Source: Candidatus Nomurabacteria bacterium
Lineage (GTDB): Bacteria; Patescibacteriota; Minisyncoccia; Phycocordibacterales; UBA2100
NCBI GenBank assembly: GCA_943359705.1
Contig: CALRIB010000009.1
Span: 1 to 19,521 of the forward strand
Length of the DNA: 19,521 nucleotides
Direction: 5' to 3'
Part shown: positions 1 through 7,947 of the stretch, one piece after another
Position numbering within the stretch: the stretch's first letter is position 1
Layout of the letters: each line of letters opens with the position of its first letter
Notes under the pieces: model-generated
What the model saw: only the letters and a program-made list of their open reading frames with translations
Told to the model about the DNA's origin: nothing
Databases searched by the model: none
Made by a program: the position numbers and the translations under genes

Positions 1-34
1 CGAGGTCAGTGAGACTGACTAACATTGTCCTATT

Positions 35-1273
35 TTACAGTACAAACTGACCATCCGTATAAATGACTTTGGTCGAGCCGTCTTTCAGGTGCGCGGTCAC
101 GGTACGGTCTGTGGTTGAGACAACGTCAGTGTGCACCGAGGAGTCGTTAAACCCAAGTCGCTCAGCTTCTTTTGTGGTGAGCTTTGAGACGTCACCCGCG
201 TAGGTGTCGCGGTAGCTCATACCAAGCGCAATGTGCGAGTTGCCGTAGGGGCCGCCCATGTTTTCATCGAAAAGCGTCTCCGCCATGAATTTTGTGATGC
301 GTGAGTGTCGTTTATCGGTGAGAGAGTACTCGCCGATTTTGTCGGCGTTCTTGGTGGCAATCATTTCTTTCAGTAATTTCTCATTTGTTTTGGCGCTACT
401 CTTCACCACAAGGCCGTCCTTAAACCAAAGCTGAATACCCGTGATCTTGTTGGAGTACCGATAAAGCGGCTGATTGATGCGAATCCAGCCGTTGGTGCCG
501 CGCCAGTCGGGCGAGGTGAAAATCTCGAACGAGGGGATGTTGCGTCCGCTTCCCGCATGCCACGCGCGCTTTTCTCCGAGCGTGTACCAAATGTCCATGT
601 CCTCTCCGAAAGCGTGAAGTCTGTCTATCTTCGGACTCAGCTTATTGAGACGGCTGCGGTATTTTTCAATGTCGCGGTACACAGACTTCCATTTGGCAAT
701 TGGGTTCTTTTCGTTGAGGAAGCAGGCTTTGATTATCTGGTCCCAGTATTCTTTCTCACTGAGCCCCGCTTCCTTGGCCATCGCAGGAGTGCCGTAGAGC
801 GCGATAGTCCAGGTGAATTTGCCCTTCCACTCCTTCTCATGCCGCCAGTCCATAAAGGGCTTCAGCGCCTGACCGCGCATCATTATCTTTTTCCCATCCA
901 CCCCCTTGAGCGCGTGCGGGTCTTTCTCGGCAAGCAGGAAGACTGAGTGGTCTATCTGGTCAACAAGACCTTTCAAGTATTTCGCAGGGAAGAATTTGAG
1001 CTGCTCTTCGGTGGCGTGCTCATAGAAATAGCGTGAGACGCTGATGTTGCGGCGCTTGTCGCCGTGCTCGTCGTCTGGCCCATAGTGCGCGAGCACGTGC
1101 CCGCCGGCATCCACTACCGCGTTGCAGACAGCAATATACAGCGGCTTGCACGATTCCGATGCGGAAACCCGCACGACTTCGCCTTTCTTAATTCCCTTTC
1201 CGCCGCCGAGAGCGAAATTAATAAGTACGTCCGCATATTTTTTTAAAACCGTATCGCTGGGTGTGTATGACAT
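35..1273 (-). CDS. M29-family (AmpS/PepS-type) metallo-aminopeptidase
   Basis: A 412-residue cytosolic protein with the architecture of peptidase family M29, which removes N-terminal residues from peptides with a dinuclear metal centre. The expected ligands are in order and at family-typical spacing: the NIPSFE motif (Glu250), Glu315 in GEYSL, His347 in NSHIALG, and His381/Asp383 in SSVHTDVV. Length matches the family (about 400-415). There is no signal peptide or membrane segment, so it acts in the cytoplasm, probably in peptide turnover. The ATG at 1273 is preceded by a G-rich stretch that ends next to the start and is too close to be a good ribosome-binding site. A bidirectional terminator lies upstream, so it is probably its own unit, though I see no convincing promoter. 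No clear terminator is inside the window; a weak 5-bp hairpin sits at 5-19, at the edge. Family assignment is confident; substrate is not known. Confidence 0.9.
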   Translation of the reverse strand: MSYTPSDTVLKKYADVLINFALGGGKGIKKGEVVRVSASESCKPLYIAVCNAVVDAGGHVLAHYGPDDEHGDKRRNISVSRYFYEHATEEQLKFFPAKYLKGLVDQIDHSVFLLAEKDPHALKGVDGKKIMMRGQALKPFMDWRHEKEWKGKFTWTIALYGTPAMAKEAGLSEKEYWDQIIKACFLNEKNPIAKWKSVYRDIEKYRSRLNKLSPKIDRLHAFGEDMDIWYTLGEKRAWHAGSGRNIPSFEIFTSPDWRGTNGWIRINQPLYRYSNKITGIQLWFKDGLVVKSSAKTNEKLLKEMIATKNADKIGEYSLTDKRHSRITKFMAETLFDENMGGPYGNSHIALGMSYRDTYAGDVSKLTTKEAERLGFNDSSVHTDVVSTTDRTVTAHLKDGSTKVIYTDGQFVL

Positions 1274-1306
1274 TCCCCCAGACTACCAGGTAGGGTCATC
1301 CAAAGC

Positions 1307-1331
1307 AAAAAGCCCCTCGCCGGGGCTTTTT
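1307..1331 (-). terminator. Bidirectional rho-independent terminator
   Basis: A perfect 10-bp stem (1307-1316 with 1322-1331), GC-rich at the top and closing with A5/T5, with a 5-base loop. Read on the minus strand it lies 19 bases after the stop of the secreted-protein gene and ends in a T-run. The symmetrical A/T flanks would also let it work on the plus strand. Confidence 0.9.
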
Positions 1332-1349
1332 GTGAAAGAGCAATGTCCG

Positions 1350-2219
1350 TTACTGAGTGTTAACGTTGCCGGAAACGTCTGCCTGAGCCGACGCATCGAG
1401 CTGTGCCTGCATCGCAGCCTTTACGGCTGCAACGAGTTTGGCCTGAGTCGAAGCTGCAAGCTTAGCAGTCGCCTCTGCGTTCGCACTAGCCGATGTGCTA
1501 GCAGAACCCGAGACACCGAGAGTAGCATCCACGTTGTCCCGGATGCGACCCTCAAGTTCCGCCTTGTCCGTGGCTGCGAGGAAGGCGTACCACGGGTAGC
1601 TGATGTCCACGTTGCCCTCAGCATCCACCGTCGCGGTCGCGTCGAGCGTGACCGGGATGAATCCGAAGAGTTTGGCATTCTGTTTGTAGGTGACGGAGAC
1701 AGTGTCAGCAGATGCTTCTACTTGCGATACATTGTCGTCCGCCTTTACTTGCGAAGCGATAAATCCGGAGAGATCAACCTGTGTCTTCACAGAAGCCGGA
1801 GATACCGAACCGGAAGCGGTTGTACCCGCAGCAATATCCGCACGAGTGATCACGATGACCCCGAGGTCTACGCCATCACTCGAACCGGATGCTGAGGTGT
1901 CAGAGCTGGCGGTACCCGATGTATTGGCGCTGCCGGAACCCGAGCTGGACGAAGAGGAATTGCCACCGATTATGGCATTCACGACTCCCTTCACGCCTGT
2001 TCCAAGATTAGTGTTGACGATGTCACTCAGCGAAGCGCTGCCCGATGCGTTCGCGCTTCCGCTACCGGAGGCATTCGTACTTCCGGAGCCTGCATTGACG
2101 TTCGTTTGTACTGACGTGTCTACAGTGCCGTACACACCCTGAGCAAATGCCGGAACGGCAAAACCAAGTGCTAGCGCACTTCCCGCGAGTGTGACGATGA
2201 TTTTTTTACTGACGTTCAT
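1350..2219 (-). CDS. Secreted Ser/Gly/Ala-rich low-complexity protein, unknown function
   Basis: A 289-residue protein I do not recognise. Residues 1-26 form a Sec signal peptide (MNVSKKII, hydrophobic core, AFA|Q cleavage site). Then come two Ser/Gly/Ala/Asn/Thr-rich linkers (about 40-65 and 87-115) separated by a short hydrophobic segment, a more ordered part (about 117-225) that includes a KLFGFIPV-type strand and an aromatic PWYAF patch, and an Ala-rich, Gln/Lys-containing C-terminal stretch (about 232-289) likely to be helical. There is no LPXTG motif, lipobox or late transmembrane helix, so it is probably released or held non-covalently. No Shine-Dalgarno is visible; the bases before the ATG are A-rich. 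A strong terminator follows. It may be a surface or adhesion-related protein, but that is only a guess from composition. Confidence 0.75.
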   Translation of the reverse strand: MNVSKKIIVTLAGSALALGFAVPAFAQGVYGTVDTSVQTNVNAGSGSTNASGSGSANASGSASLSDIVNTNLGTGVKGVVNAIIGGNSSSSSSGSGSANTSGTASSDTSASGSSDGVDLGVIVITRADIAAGTTASGSVSPASVKTQVDLSGFIASQVKADDNVSQVEASADTVSVTYKQNAKLFGFIPVTLDATATVDAEGNVDISYPWYAFLAATDKAELEGRIRDNVDATLGVSGSASTSASANAEATAKLAASTQAKLVAAVKAAMQAQLDASAQADVSGNVNTQ

Positions 2220-2349
2220 ACTTGTTTTTTTAATCTTTATAATCGATGTCCTGCCGCTAAGGCCAGGAGTAGTCCCAGGATATACCCGGAACCAACGATA
2301 ATGAAGACGTCCTAATATGAAGAATCTTACGCCCGCCAGAACTGCGATA
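2220..2349. other. Intergenic spacer, no gene seen
   Basis: 130 bases between two minus-strand genes. An AT-rich patch around 2228-2243 contains a TATAAA-like -10 on the minus strand, but no -35 stands at a sensible distance. I find no terminator with a T-run for the upstream gene and no small reading frame worth calling. Confidence 0.4.
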
Positions 2350-2967
2350 CTAGGGCAAAAAAGCGAATGATTGAGCGATATTTTCGAGGTATCCGGAATA
2401 CTTAGGCTGGTCGAATTCCACGGTGTTGTGCGGCAGCTTGGTCACATCTTTTGAATGGAGGACTTTTGCAATTTCGTAACACTTATCTTCGCGAATGACG
2501 CGGTAGGTGGTGACGTCATACGTATCGTCCTTTGCAACCCCCTTTGTGTGAAAGCTCGCAAAATCTGCGCCTGATATCGTCGTCGTTCCCGTCCGGGTTT
2601 CCTGCGTAGTTTGTGATTCGAGCGTACATGCAATAAGTGCCGAAGGCGTCGATGTCGCCCCGACGTACACCACGGCGTCCGCGAGATTGGTTCCCTTGAA
2701 GAGTTCCGGGAGAAGCGCAATGCCGACGGACGAGGTTTTGGTGACGGGCACAAATTGATCAAAGCCTCCGTTCAGCACCATCGCGGTCGCGGGCCGCATT
2801 ATGGTAAAACTTTTATTGCCTACATAGGTCTCCGCGAGTACCGTCATCGCTTTCTCCGCTTGCGGGTCGATACGCTCGGGAATTTTGGAAGTACTTACGA
2901 AAAAATAAGTGGCTCCCGCAGCAATAACGATGAGCGCTATCCAACCCTGCACATACTCTTTCCGCAT
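2350..2967 (-). CDS. Membrane-anchored extracytoplasmic protein, unknown function
   Basis: A 205-residue protein with one N-terminal membrane segment (about residues 8-25, GWIALIVIAAGATYFFV) after a short positive MRKEY start. This suggests a type II anchor or uncleaved signal with the remaining 180 residues outside the cytoplasm. The outer part is rich in Thr/Ser/Val with two Cys (about 114 and 159) that could form a disulphide. No lipobox is present and I recognise no enzyme motif. The general build resembles hypothetical anchored proteins common in Parcubacteria, but that is an impression, not a family assignment. It has its own promoter (2976-3003), whose expected start point lies 0-2 bases before the ATG. 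Confidence 0.75.
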   Translation of the reverse strand: MRKEYVQGWIALIVIAAGATYFFVSTSKIPERIDPQAEKAMTVLAETYVGNKSFTIMRPATAMVLNGGFDQFVPVTKTSSVGIALLPELFKGTNLADAVVYVGATSTPSALIACTLESQTTQETRTGTTTISGADFASFHTKGVAKDDTYDVTTYRVIREDKCYEIAKVLHSKDVTKLPHNTVEFDQPKYSGYLENIAQSFAFLP

Positions 2968-2975
2968 ATGTGCCT

Positions 2976-3003
2976 ATTATATAAACTCACCGACAACGTT
3001 CAA
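2976..3003 (-). promoter_or_regulatory. Sigma70-type promoter giving a near-leaderless mRNA
   Basis: Minus-strand -35 TTGAAC (3003-2998, overlapping the purF stop), a 16-bp spacer and a perfect -10 TATAAT (2981-2976). The expected start is around 2969-2967 and the gene's ATG is at 2967, so the transcript would have almost no 5' leader. The two promoters upstream of argG have the same geometry. Confidence 0.75.
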
Positions 3004-4466
3004 TACTTAATTTCTTTCGCCCGCTCCTTGATGTCGATCGGGTATACGCCGTTAAAGCACGACGTCGAAAACCGGTCGGCGGGGATGCCTGTGGCGGCTA
3101 TCATTCCTTCGTACGAGAGAAACCGCAGCGAGGTAGCTCCAAGATACTTTTGTATTTCTTCGACCGACTTCGTCGCAGCGATAAGGTCGTTCTGCTTTGG
3201 TGTATCGATGCCGTAAAAGTCGGGGAACCGTACCGGTGGAGACGCTACGAGAAAGTGCACCTCTTTAGCACCGGCTTCGAAGACCATTTTTACGATTTGC
3301 TGCGAGGTCGTACCGCGCACGATGGAGTCGTCAAATATCACGACGCGCTTTCCGCGCATGACTTCCGGGAGGGGCGAGAGCTTGGCTTTTACTCCCTGCT
3401 CACGCACGTGTTGCTCCGGTGTAATGAACGTGCGGTGGATGTAGCGGTTCTTCACGAGCCCCATTTCAAAGGGTATACCGAGTGCTTGTGCGTAGCCGAT
3501 AGCCGAAGGAATGGCCGTCTCGGGGACGGGAATCACGACATCGGCGGCTACCGGATATTCTTTGGCAAGCTGGACGCCGAAATTGCGCCTTACCTCATAC
3601 ACCGATTTTCCGAGTAATTCGCTGTCCGGGCGTGCAAAGTATACGAATTCAAAGATATCGAGCTTCAAGTCGCCTTTTGCGATTTGCTCGTTGCGCACTC
3701 CCTTTTCGTCAAGGATGAGCATCTCGCCCGGCTCAATGTCGCGCACATATTCAGCGCCGATGGGCGCGTATGCGCATGTTTCCGAAGCGATGATGTAGCC
3801 GCCGTTGAGTTTTGCATACGAGAGCGGACGAATGCCGCAATGGTCGCGAATGGCGATGAGCTTGTCCTTCGACATGATGAGAATCGAAAACGCGCCGGCG
3901 AGGAGCGGATACACGTCTTTGATAGCTTTTTCGAGGTCAATCCCTTCGCGCATTTGCGCGGCTATCGCTTCCACCACCATCCGCGAATCGGAAAATTCCG
4001 ACGGGTCGACTCCTTTGGACGTTAGAAATTCTGAAAGTTCTTTGGTGGTCGGAAGGTTACCGTTGTGCACGAGCGCGATGGCACCATCGTCAGCCCCCGA
4101 GCAAAGCGATACCGAATCATTGAGACTCGGATGCGGGTCTTCGTACGACATCTTCTGAAGCAATGCAGAACCTGCCGCGAGCATCGGCTGCGCGTGCTTC
4201 ACTTTTGAGCCGCCGGTCGTCGAATATCGATTATGGCCAACTGCGATGTACCCCTTGAGACTGCCGATGAGTTCGTCATTAAAAACCTGCGAAACGAGAC
4301 CCATGCCCTTGTGGAGCGTAATCGTCTCACCGTTGGCCGTGGCAATTCCCGCGCTTTCCTGGCCGCGATGCTGGAGTGCGAATAGTCCGAAAAAGGAGAG
4401 TCTGGCGACGTCGAGGCCTTGTCCGTAGACCCCGAAGACTGCGCATTTCTCACCGGGAATCTCCAT
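3000..4466 (-). CDS. purF: Amidophosphoribosyltransferase (glutamine PRPP amidotransferase)
   Basis: Catalyses PRPP + glutamine to 5-phosphoribosylamine, the first step of purine synthesis. 488 residues. A 7-residue propeptide (MEIPGEK) precedes the glutaminase nucleophile Cys8; HNRYST (78-83) and HNGN (134-137) complete the N-terminal Ntn-hydrolase domain. The PRPP loop is VVIFDDSIVRGTT (375-387). Compared with usual PurF there is an extra stretch of about 25 residues (roughly 97-126) before the HNGN motif. Of the four Fe-S cysteines of the Bacillus type only the one in SETC (231) remains: the CFYGID Cys is Asp416, and the C-terminal CxxC is absent (STSCFNG). The gene begins 36 bases after argH, with only a weak TAAGAT -10-like sequence between, so it may be co-transcribed with the arg genes. 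Confidence 0.96.
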   Translation of the reverse strand: MEIPGEKCAVFGVYGQGLDVARLSFFGLFALQHRGQESAGIATANGETITLHKGMGLVSQVFNDELIGSLKGYIAVGHNRYSTTGGSKVKHAQPMLAAGSALLQKMSYEDPHPSLNDSVSLCSGADDGAIALVHNGNLPTTKELSEFLTSKGVDPSEFSDSRMVVEAIAAQMREGIDLEKAIKDVYPLLAGAFSILIMSKDKLIAIRDHCGIRPLSYAKLNGGYIIASETCAYAPIGAEYVRDIEPGEMLILDEKGVRNEQIAKGDLKLDIFEFVYFARPDSELLGKSVYEVRRNFGVQLAKEYPVAADVVIPVPETAIPSAIGYAQALGIPFEMGLVKNRYIHRTFITPEQHVREQGVKAKLSPLPEVMRGKRVVIFDDSIVRGTTSQQIVKMVFEAGAKEVHFLVASPPVRFPDFYGIDTPKQNDLIAATKSVEEIQKYLGATSLRFLSYEGMIAATGIPADRFSTSCFNGVYPIDIKERAKEIKY

Positions 4467-4501
4467 AGAAGGAGCAATCTTACCAGAAAAACAAGAAAAA
4501 G

Positions 4502-5788
4502 TTATGCACCCTTTATACGCTTATGAAGACGGTCGAGCGAGAGGTTTCCGGGCGCTCCGAGGCTCTTTTTTGAGGCAATGTTCTCAGTAAGATTGATGTC
4601 CCCGACCTTAGCCTCGGCGGCTTTTTTATAGGCATCGCGAAATGGCATCCCTTCCTTAGTCACGAGCTCGTTGGCGATGTCAGCGGTAAAGATGCCGGGG
4701 TTTATTTTTGCGGCGATACTTTCCGGCTTCGGCTTAAGAGCCGCCAGCATGATACCGGCAACTTCGATACTGTCTGCGACGATTTTAGTGCTCTCAAATA
4801 ATGGCTTCTTGATGAGCTGGCCGTCTCTGTTGTATCCCGAGAGCAGATTTTTTGCGATATCTTTGACGATAAGCTGGTTGCCGATGACCACGCTCACATT
4901 GCCGCGCATAATCTCGAGCGCGTCGAGGTTTTTCTTGTGCGGCATGATGCTAGAGCCTGTTGTAACGGAATCGTCGACAGAAAAGAAATCAAACTCCTTC
5001 GAGGTGAAGAGCAGCATGTCGTTGGCGAACTTTCCGAGCGTCAGCATTACTTGGGCTAGTGCTTCCATATAGACGCTCTCAAACTTCCCGCGCGAATTCT
5101 GGACGTACAGCGAATTGAGTTGAACAGCGGCAAATTCCAATTCCGTCGTTGTGAATTCCCTATCGACGCCAATTGACGAGCCGAAGCCCGCGGCCGAACC
5201 CAGGGGACTTTTATCCAAATGCTTTTCAGCGGCAAGAAGGATGTCCGAATCGTCCAAGAGACTTTCGGTGAAGGCCGCAAAGTAGTGTCCGACGGTCGTG
5301 AGCATCGCCTGTTGCGTATGTGAATACCCGGGCATCGGCACCTCTTGGTATTTCTCTGCCGCATCGAGAAATTGTGCCGCGAGTTCGCTGGTAGACGCGC
5401 GGAGAAGCTTGAGGCGCGCCTTCATGTAGAGTCTCATCGCCACCGCCACCTGGTCGTTGCGGCTTCTGCCGGTGTGAATCTTTTTACCCGCTTCGCCGGT
5501 CTTTTCGATGAGATAATTCTCGATAACGGTGTGGCAATCCTCATCTTGGGGTGAAATCGTGATTTTTCCGGCGGAGAAATCGCTTTCCAGAGAATCGAAG
5601 GCTCCCAAAATTTCCTTCAATTCGTCCTTTGCAAGTATTCCAATTTTCTCTAAACCCTTCGCATGGGCGCGACTAGCTTGGATATCGAACGGCAAAAGCT
5701 CGACGTCGAAGACGTAGTCTGTTCCTGCCGTATATTTCTCAACAGCCGGATTCAATTTCGAGTCATTTTTGTTCCAGAGTTTGGCCAT
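4502..5788 (-). CDS. argH: Argininosuccinate lyase
   Basis: Cleaves argininosuccinate to arginine and fumarate, the last arginine step. The fumarase/aspartase-superfamily signature GSSIMPHKKNLD holds the catalytic serine loop, and HTGRSRNDQVA and GYSHTQQAM hold substrate and catalytic residues. The ATG at 5788 (MAKLWNK) is preferred over an in-frame TTG at 5794 because MAKLW is the family's usual start. This gives 428 residues, somewhat shorter than the typical 455-470 and missing part of the C-terminal region. In the signature the usual MPQKxNPD reads MPHKKNLD, a mild change that keeps the essential Lys and Asn. It starts 6 bases after the argD stop, so it is in the same transcript. Confidence 0.95.
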   Translation of the reverse strand: MAKLWNKNDSKLNPAVEKYTAGTDYVFDVELLPFDIQASRAHAKGLEKIGILAKDELKEILGAFDSLESDFSAGKITISPQDEDCHTVIENYLIEKTGEAGKKIHTGRSRNDQVAVAMRLYMKARLKLLRASTSELAAQFLDAAEKYQEVPMPGYSHTQQAMLTTVGHYFAAFTESLLDDSDILLAAEKHLDKSPLGSAAGFGSSIGVDREFTTTELEFAAVQLNSLYVQNSRGKFESVYMEALAQVMLTLGKFANDMLLFTSKEFDFFSVDDSVTTGSSIMPHKKNLDALEIMRGNVSVVIGNQLIVKDIAKNLLSGYNRDGQLIKKPLFESTKIVADSIEVAGIMLAALKPKPESIAAKINPGIFTADIANELVTKEGMPFRDAYKKAAEAKVGDINLTENIASKKSLGAPGNLSLDRLHKRIKGA

Positions 5789-5794
5789 ACGCAA

Positions 5795-6982
5795 TTAGTG
5801 TACACCCGAATCCGTGAGGACTCCGTCTAGTATTTTCATCGCCTTGTCTATCTCGGCTTTCTTTACTATGACCGACGGCATTATGCGCAAAACATTGCTC
5901 TGTGTGCAATTGATGAGCAGTCCCTTCTTGAGACATGCATCGTATACGAATTTACCGTCCACTTTTAGCTCGACTCCGAGCATAAGTCCGACGCCGCGCA
6001 CCTCGCGAATGATGGCGTGCTTGTTTTGAAGCTCCAGAAGCTTCGAGTGTAGGTATTCCCCCATCTCGGTTGCATTCTTGAGTAACTCATCCTTTTCAAT
6101 TGCTTCAAACGTGGCAAGCGCGGCGGCGCATGCGAGCGGACTGCCGCCAAAGGTGGTGCCGTGTGTTCCCGGCTGCAGCGTGTTGGCTATTTTTTCCGCA
6201 GCGAGGAAGGCACCGATGGGAAAACCGCTGCCGAGCGCTTTCGAGAGCGTAAGAACGTCAGGAGTGACTCCCAGGTTCTTGAATGCAAACATTTCGCCTG
6301 TTCTTCCCATTCCCGTTTGGACCTCATCAAATATCAGAAGCAAATTTTTATCATCACAGAGTTTGCGGACGGCTTTCAGATATTCTGCGCCAGCAACGCG
6401 TATACCGCCCTCGCCTTGAATGGGCTCAAGCAAAATTGCGACGGTCTTCGGTGTCACGGCTTTCTCAATCGCTGCAAAGTCGTTGAACGGTACCGTGGTA
6501 AAGCCGGCGGGAAGCGGCTCAAACCCCTGTTGGAATTTCTTTTGTCCGGTGGCCGTGACAGTCGCGATGGTGCGCCCGTGGAAGGAACCTTCAGTCGTGA
6601 TAATCTCGTTGCGCTGCGGATTGCCCCATTTTCTCGCGAGCTTTATCGCGCCTTCGTTGGCCTCAGCGCCGGAGTTGCAGAAGAACACCTTGCCGGGGAA
6701 CGCATGCGAAACGATTTTCTCCGCGAGCAGCGCTTGGGCTTCGTGATAGAAGTTATTGGCGATGTGGATGAGTTCCGTAGCCTGTTTCTGTATCGCCTTT
6801 ACAACACGCGGGTGAGAATGGCCGAGGCCACTCACCGCCCAGCCGGGAAAGAAGTCGAGATATTTATTGCCATCTGTGTCCCACACATACACGCCCTTTC
6901 CGCGTGCCGCAGCGAGGGGTGTTTTGAAATACGTCGGCATCACGTATTTTTCGTAAAGTTCGATGATGTGTTCTTTGTTCAT
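5795..6982 (-). CDS. argD: Acetylornithine aminotransferase
   Basis: A PLP enzyme converting N-acetylglutamate semialdehyde and glutamate to N-acetylornithine and 2-oxoglutarate. 395 residues, class III aminotransferase. Visible motifs are NSGAEANE (103-110) for the cofactor phosphate, GSFHGRT (132-138), the Asp219 of LIFDEVQTGMGRTG that holds the pyridine nitrogen, and the Schiff-base Lys248 in LTLSKALGSG. The start ATG overlaps the argB stop (ATGA). Enzymes of this family can also act on succinyl-diaminopimelate. It could in principle stand in for the HisC missing from the his operon, but nothing in the sequence supports that. Confidence 0.95.
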   Translation of the reverse strand: MNKEHIIELYEKYVMPTYFKTPLAAARGKGVYVWDTDGNKYLDFFPGWAVSGLGHSHPRVVKAIQKQATELIHIANNFYHEAQALLAEKIVSHAFPGKVFFCNSGAEANEGAIKLARKWGNPQRNEIITTEGSFHGRTIATVTATGQKKFQQGFEPLPAGFTTVPFNDFAAIEKAVTPKTVAILLEPIQGEGGIRVAGAEYLKAVRKLCDDKNLLLIFDEVQTGMGRTGEMFAFKNLGVTPDVLTLSKALGSGFPIGAFLAAEKIANTLQPGTHGTTFGGSPLACAAALATFEAIEKDELLKNATEMGEYLHSKLLELQNKHAIIREVRGVGLMLGVELKVDGKFVYDACLKKGLLINCTQSNVLRIMPSVIVKKAEIDKAMKILDGVLTDSGVH

Positions 6983-7851
6983 ATAGTTTTAACGATTTCG
7001 GTACCGATACCTTTGTCAGTAAAGATTTCGAGCAGCAGCGCGTGCGGCACTCCCACATCGACGATATGAGTCTTCTTCACACCACCTTCAAGCGCCTGCA
7101 AGCAGGCGCGAACCTTGGGCACCATGCCGCCCGAAACGACTCCTGATGCGATGAGTTCTCCCACTTGTGACGCATCCACATGCGCGATGCGCGATAATGG
7201 GTCCTTGATGTCTTCCAGTATGCCGCCCACATTTGTCAGCAGAACCATCTTGAGAGCCCCGAGGCTCGCAGCGATATGCGCCGCCACCTGGTCCGCGTTG
7301 ATGTTGTACGCGTGACCGTCATCACCGACGCCGATGGGCGGAATCACGGGAATGATGTCGCCGATTATCATCTTCTCGACGACGTCGCGATTAATCTTTT
7401 GTATCTCACCGACGTATCCGATATCCTCTCCGTCGATAGGCGGGTGCTTTTTGACTTCAATAACAGTGTCGTCTTTACCGCTCACCGTGATAGCGCTGCC
7501 GCCGAGCGAAGTTATTTCGCGCACGATATCGCGGTTTATTTTCATAAATTCTTCTTCCGCGATTGCCATCGTCTGCTCGTCGGTGACACGATAGCCTTGC
7601 ACGAATTTCGATTCCTTCCCCAGCGCCTCGATGCGTTTGCTGACGAACGGGCCGCCGCCGTGCACCAAGACCGGACGCATTCCCACATAGCTCATAAAGA
7701 CGATGTCCTCAAGCACGTTCCTGCGGATTTTCTCGTCCGTCATCGCGGCACCACCGTACTTAATAACGACGACCTTGTCGTAGAAGTTACGTATGTAGGG
7801 TAATGCTTCGATGAGCACATCTGCCTTTTTGATGATGTCGTCCATACCCAT
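6979..7851 (-). CDS. argB: Acetylglutamate kinase, arginine-sensitive type
   Basis: Phosphorylates N-acetylglutamate. Amino-acid-kinase fold with VVIKYGGAAM near the N-terminus, HGGGP, a YRVTD substrate loop, NINADQVAAHIA, and GGMVPKV near the C-terminal end. An N-terminal helix (IIKKADVLIEALPYIRNF) before the first strand is the mark of hexameric, arginine-inhibited NAG kinases, so feedback control by arginine is likely (inference from family). Three starts are possible: GTG 7854, ATG 7851, ATG 7845. I list 7851 (290 aa) because its ATG overlaps the TGA of the mini-ORF ahead (TGATG), which suggests translational coupling. ATG 7845 (MDDIIKK, 288 aa) is equally compatible with the family. Confidence 0.95.
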   Translation of the reverse strand: MGMDDIIKKADVLIEALPYIRNFYDKVVVIKYGGAAMTDEKIRRNVLEDIVFMSYVGMRPVLVHGGGPFVSKRIEALGKESKFVQGYRVTDEQTMAIAEEEFMKINRDIVREITSLGGSAITVSGKDDTVIEVKKHPPIDGEDIGYVGEIQKINRDVVEKMIIGDIIPVIPPIGVGDDGHAYNINADQVAAHIAASLGALKMVLLTNVGGILEDIKDPLSRIAHVDASQVGELIASGVVSGGMVPKVRACLQALEGGVKKTHIVDVGVPHALLLEIFTDKGIGTEIVKTI

Positions 7852-7946
7852 CACACTAGGTTGATCACGCGGCTAAAAACGGACATCTTGAGATCCCCCA
7901 GCGGAGCAGAAGTTGACGACATATATGCGGTAAGTGTGTTGGGCAT
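7851..7946 (-). CDS. Mini-ORF between argJ and argB (31 aa), possible leader or coupling peptide
   Basis: A 31-codon frame that fills the argJ-argB gap exactly. Its ATG comes one base after the argJ stop (TAG-T-ATG) and its TGA overlaps the argB ATG. It begins MPNTLTAYMS; the mini-ORF in the argF-argC gap begins MPHTLNMYMF at the same position relative to the preceding stop. The rest is Ser-rich and shows no domain. It may be a translated coupler, a peptide or a by-product of a shared nucleotide element. Real translation is uncertain. Confidence 0.4.
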   Translation of the reverse strand: MPNTLTAYMSSTSAPLGDLKMSVFSRVINLV

Positions 7947-7947
7947 A

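Noticed and set aside
5..19. Small hairpin (GTCAG/CTGAC) after the aminopeptidase gene
   Set aside because: Only 5 bp, no T-run, and at the edge of the window; not enough for a terminator.
1122..2142. Long plus-strand frames opposite the aminopeptidase start and the secreted-protein gene
   Set aside because: They cross a strong terminator or mirror a repetitive Ser/Gly coding region; composition explains the open frames.
4467..4501. Promoter for purF in the argH-purF gap
   Set aside because: There is a TAAGAT-like -10 but no acceptable -35 at 16-18 bp; read-through from argH is as likely.
5795..6982. argD acting as the missing HisC
   Set aside because: All motifs are those of acetylornithine aminotransferase (class III), while HisC is a class I/II enzyme; nothing here supports a dual role.
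6161..7069. A 302-codon plus-strand open frame opposite argD/argB
   Set aside because: It lies fully antisense to two well-recognised enzymes, has no domain or start signals, and such frames are expected from the codon bias of the real genes.
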